Below, piece after piece: positions 63,874 to 64,000 of a stretch of DNA of 64,000 nt. Each line of letters opens with the position of its first letter. The stretch's first letter is position 1. A program made the position numbers and the translations under genes. Under the pieces are notes generated by a model. That model made no database searches and was not told the origin of the DNA. It was given only the letters and a program-made list of their open reading frames with translations. The DNA comes from Paraburkholderia sp. Tr-20389 (GTDB lineage: Bacteria > Pseudomonadota > Gammaproteobacteria > Burkholderiales > Burkholderiaceae), in the NCBI RefSeq assembly GCF_017104565.1, contig NZ_JAAGPD010000046.1, forward strand, positions 27,336 to 91,335. Reading direction: 5' to 3'.

Positions 63874-64000
63874 ATCGGCATAGGGGGTAGCCAACAGGCT
63901 ACGCCCCTGCCACACCACCCGGCATGCGGGTCCGCACCGGGCGGTTCGGGAAGTTGAGGTCAGGAGAGACGGGGTAGGCCTAGTCGGTCGAACCATGCAA
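63874..64000 (-). mobile_element. Probable 3' end of a group II intron (domains V-VI)
   Basis: Read leftward, the sequence from the window edge contains GAACCGCCCGGTGCGGACCC then GCATGCCGGGTGGTGTGG (63910-63947), which folds as the short domain V hairpin typical of bacterial group II introns next to reverse-transcriptase genes. It is followed by GGGGCGTAGCC/GGCTACCCCC (domain VI stem) and ATGCCGAT, the likely 3' boundary near 63874. The reverse transcriptase and 5' part would lie beyond the window. Recognition is from memory of such elements. Confidence 0.5.

Overview
The window looks like a Burkholderiaceae chromosome, most likely Paraburkholderia. The evidence is the high-GC codon use, a Burkholderia-type contact-dependent inhibition (CDI) locus, and the gene content (cyo oxidase, GABA shunt, taurine uptake, hydroxyproline use). 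This is inferred from the protein sequences I could read; no search was run.

Layout. 1-12.6 kb is housekeeping and stress: the start of a cytochrome bo3 oxidase operon (cyoA and partial cyoB, leftward), a DUF3597 pair, an OmpA-like lipoprotein, an RlpA-like lipoprotein, a branched-chain amino acid binding lipoprotein, a His-rich secreted peptide, ahpC-ahpF (peroxide defence), DNA polymerase II and a YozE-like small protein. 12.8-28.2 kb is a CDI / two-partner secretion island: a 3029-residue CdiA, an immunity gene, a displaced second toxin C-terminus with its own immunity gene, a broken third C-terminus, an O-acyltransferase, and the CdiB transporter, whose start overlaps the acyltransferase stop. 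28.6-34.8 kb holds a DMT permease and the GABA genes (divergent MocR/GabR-type regulator, gabT, gabD). A large inverted intergenic repeat lies between gabT and gabD. 34.9-38.5 kb has a TetR regulator with a palindromic operator, a DUF3313 lipoprotein and a PqiB-like MCE protein. 38.5-42.5 kb is a leftward tauABC-ssuD sulfonate operon, followed by a flavin monooxygenase relic. 43-50.3 kb is mixed: a YqjD/E/K-like envelope cluster, an amidohydrolase, DUF488, LysR-SDR, pirin and an ATP-grasp protein. 51-52.6 kb encodes a Dyp-type peroxidase. 52.8-63.6 kb is a leftward hydroxyproline-type catabolic operon: polar amino acid ABC transporter, DapA-like deaminase, three proline-racemase-superfamily enzymes, FAD oxidoreductase, aldehyde dehydrogenase and GntR regulator. 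The right edge carries what looks like the 3' end (domains V-VI) of a group II intron on the minus strand.

The most interesting part is the CDI island. It holds one active and two displaced toxin C-termini. The two complete C-termini appear to share a glycine-rich, alternating-pattern domain with a closely spaced cysteine pair. Both candidate immunity proteins have membrane segments, which points to a membrane-targeting toxin class rather than a nuclease. An OafA-like acyltransferase occupies the accessory position between the immunity genes and cdiB. The large intergenic palindrome with 30-bp tandem repeats and the three racemase paralogues with two kinds of active site are secondary points.
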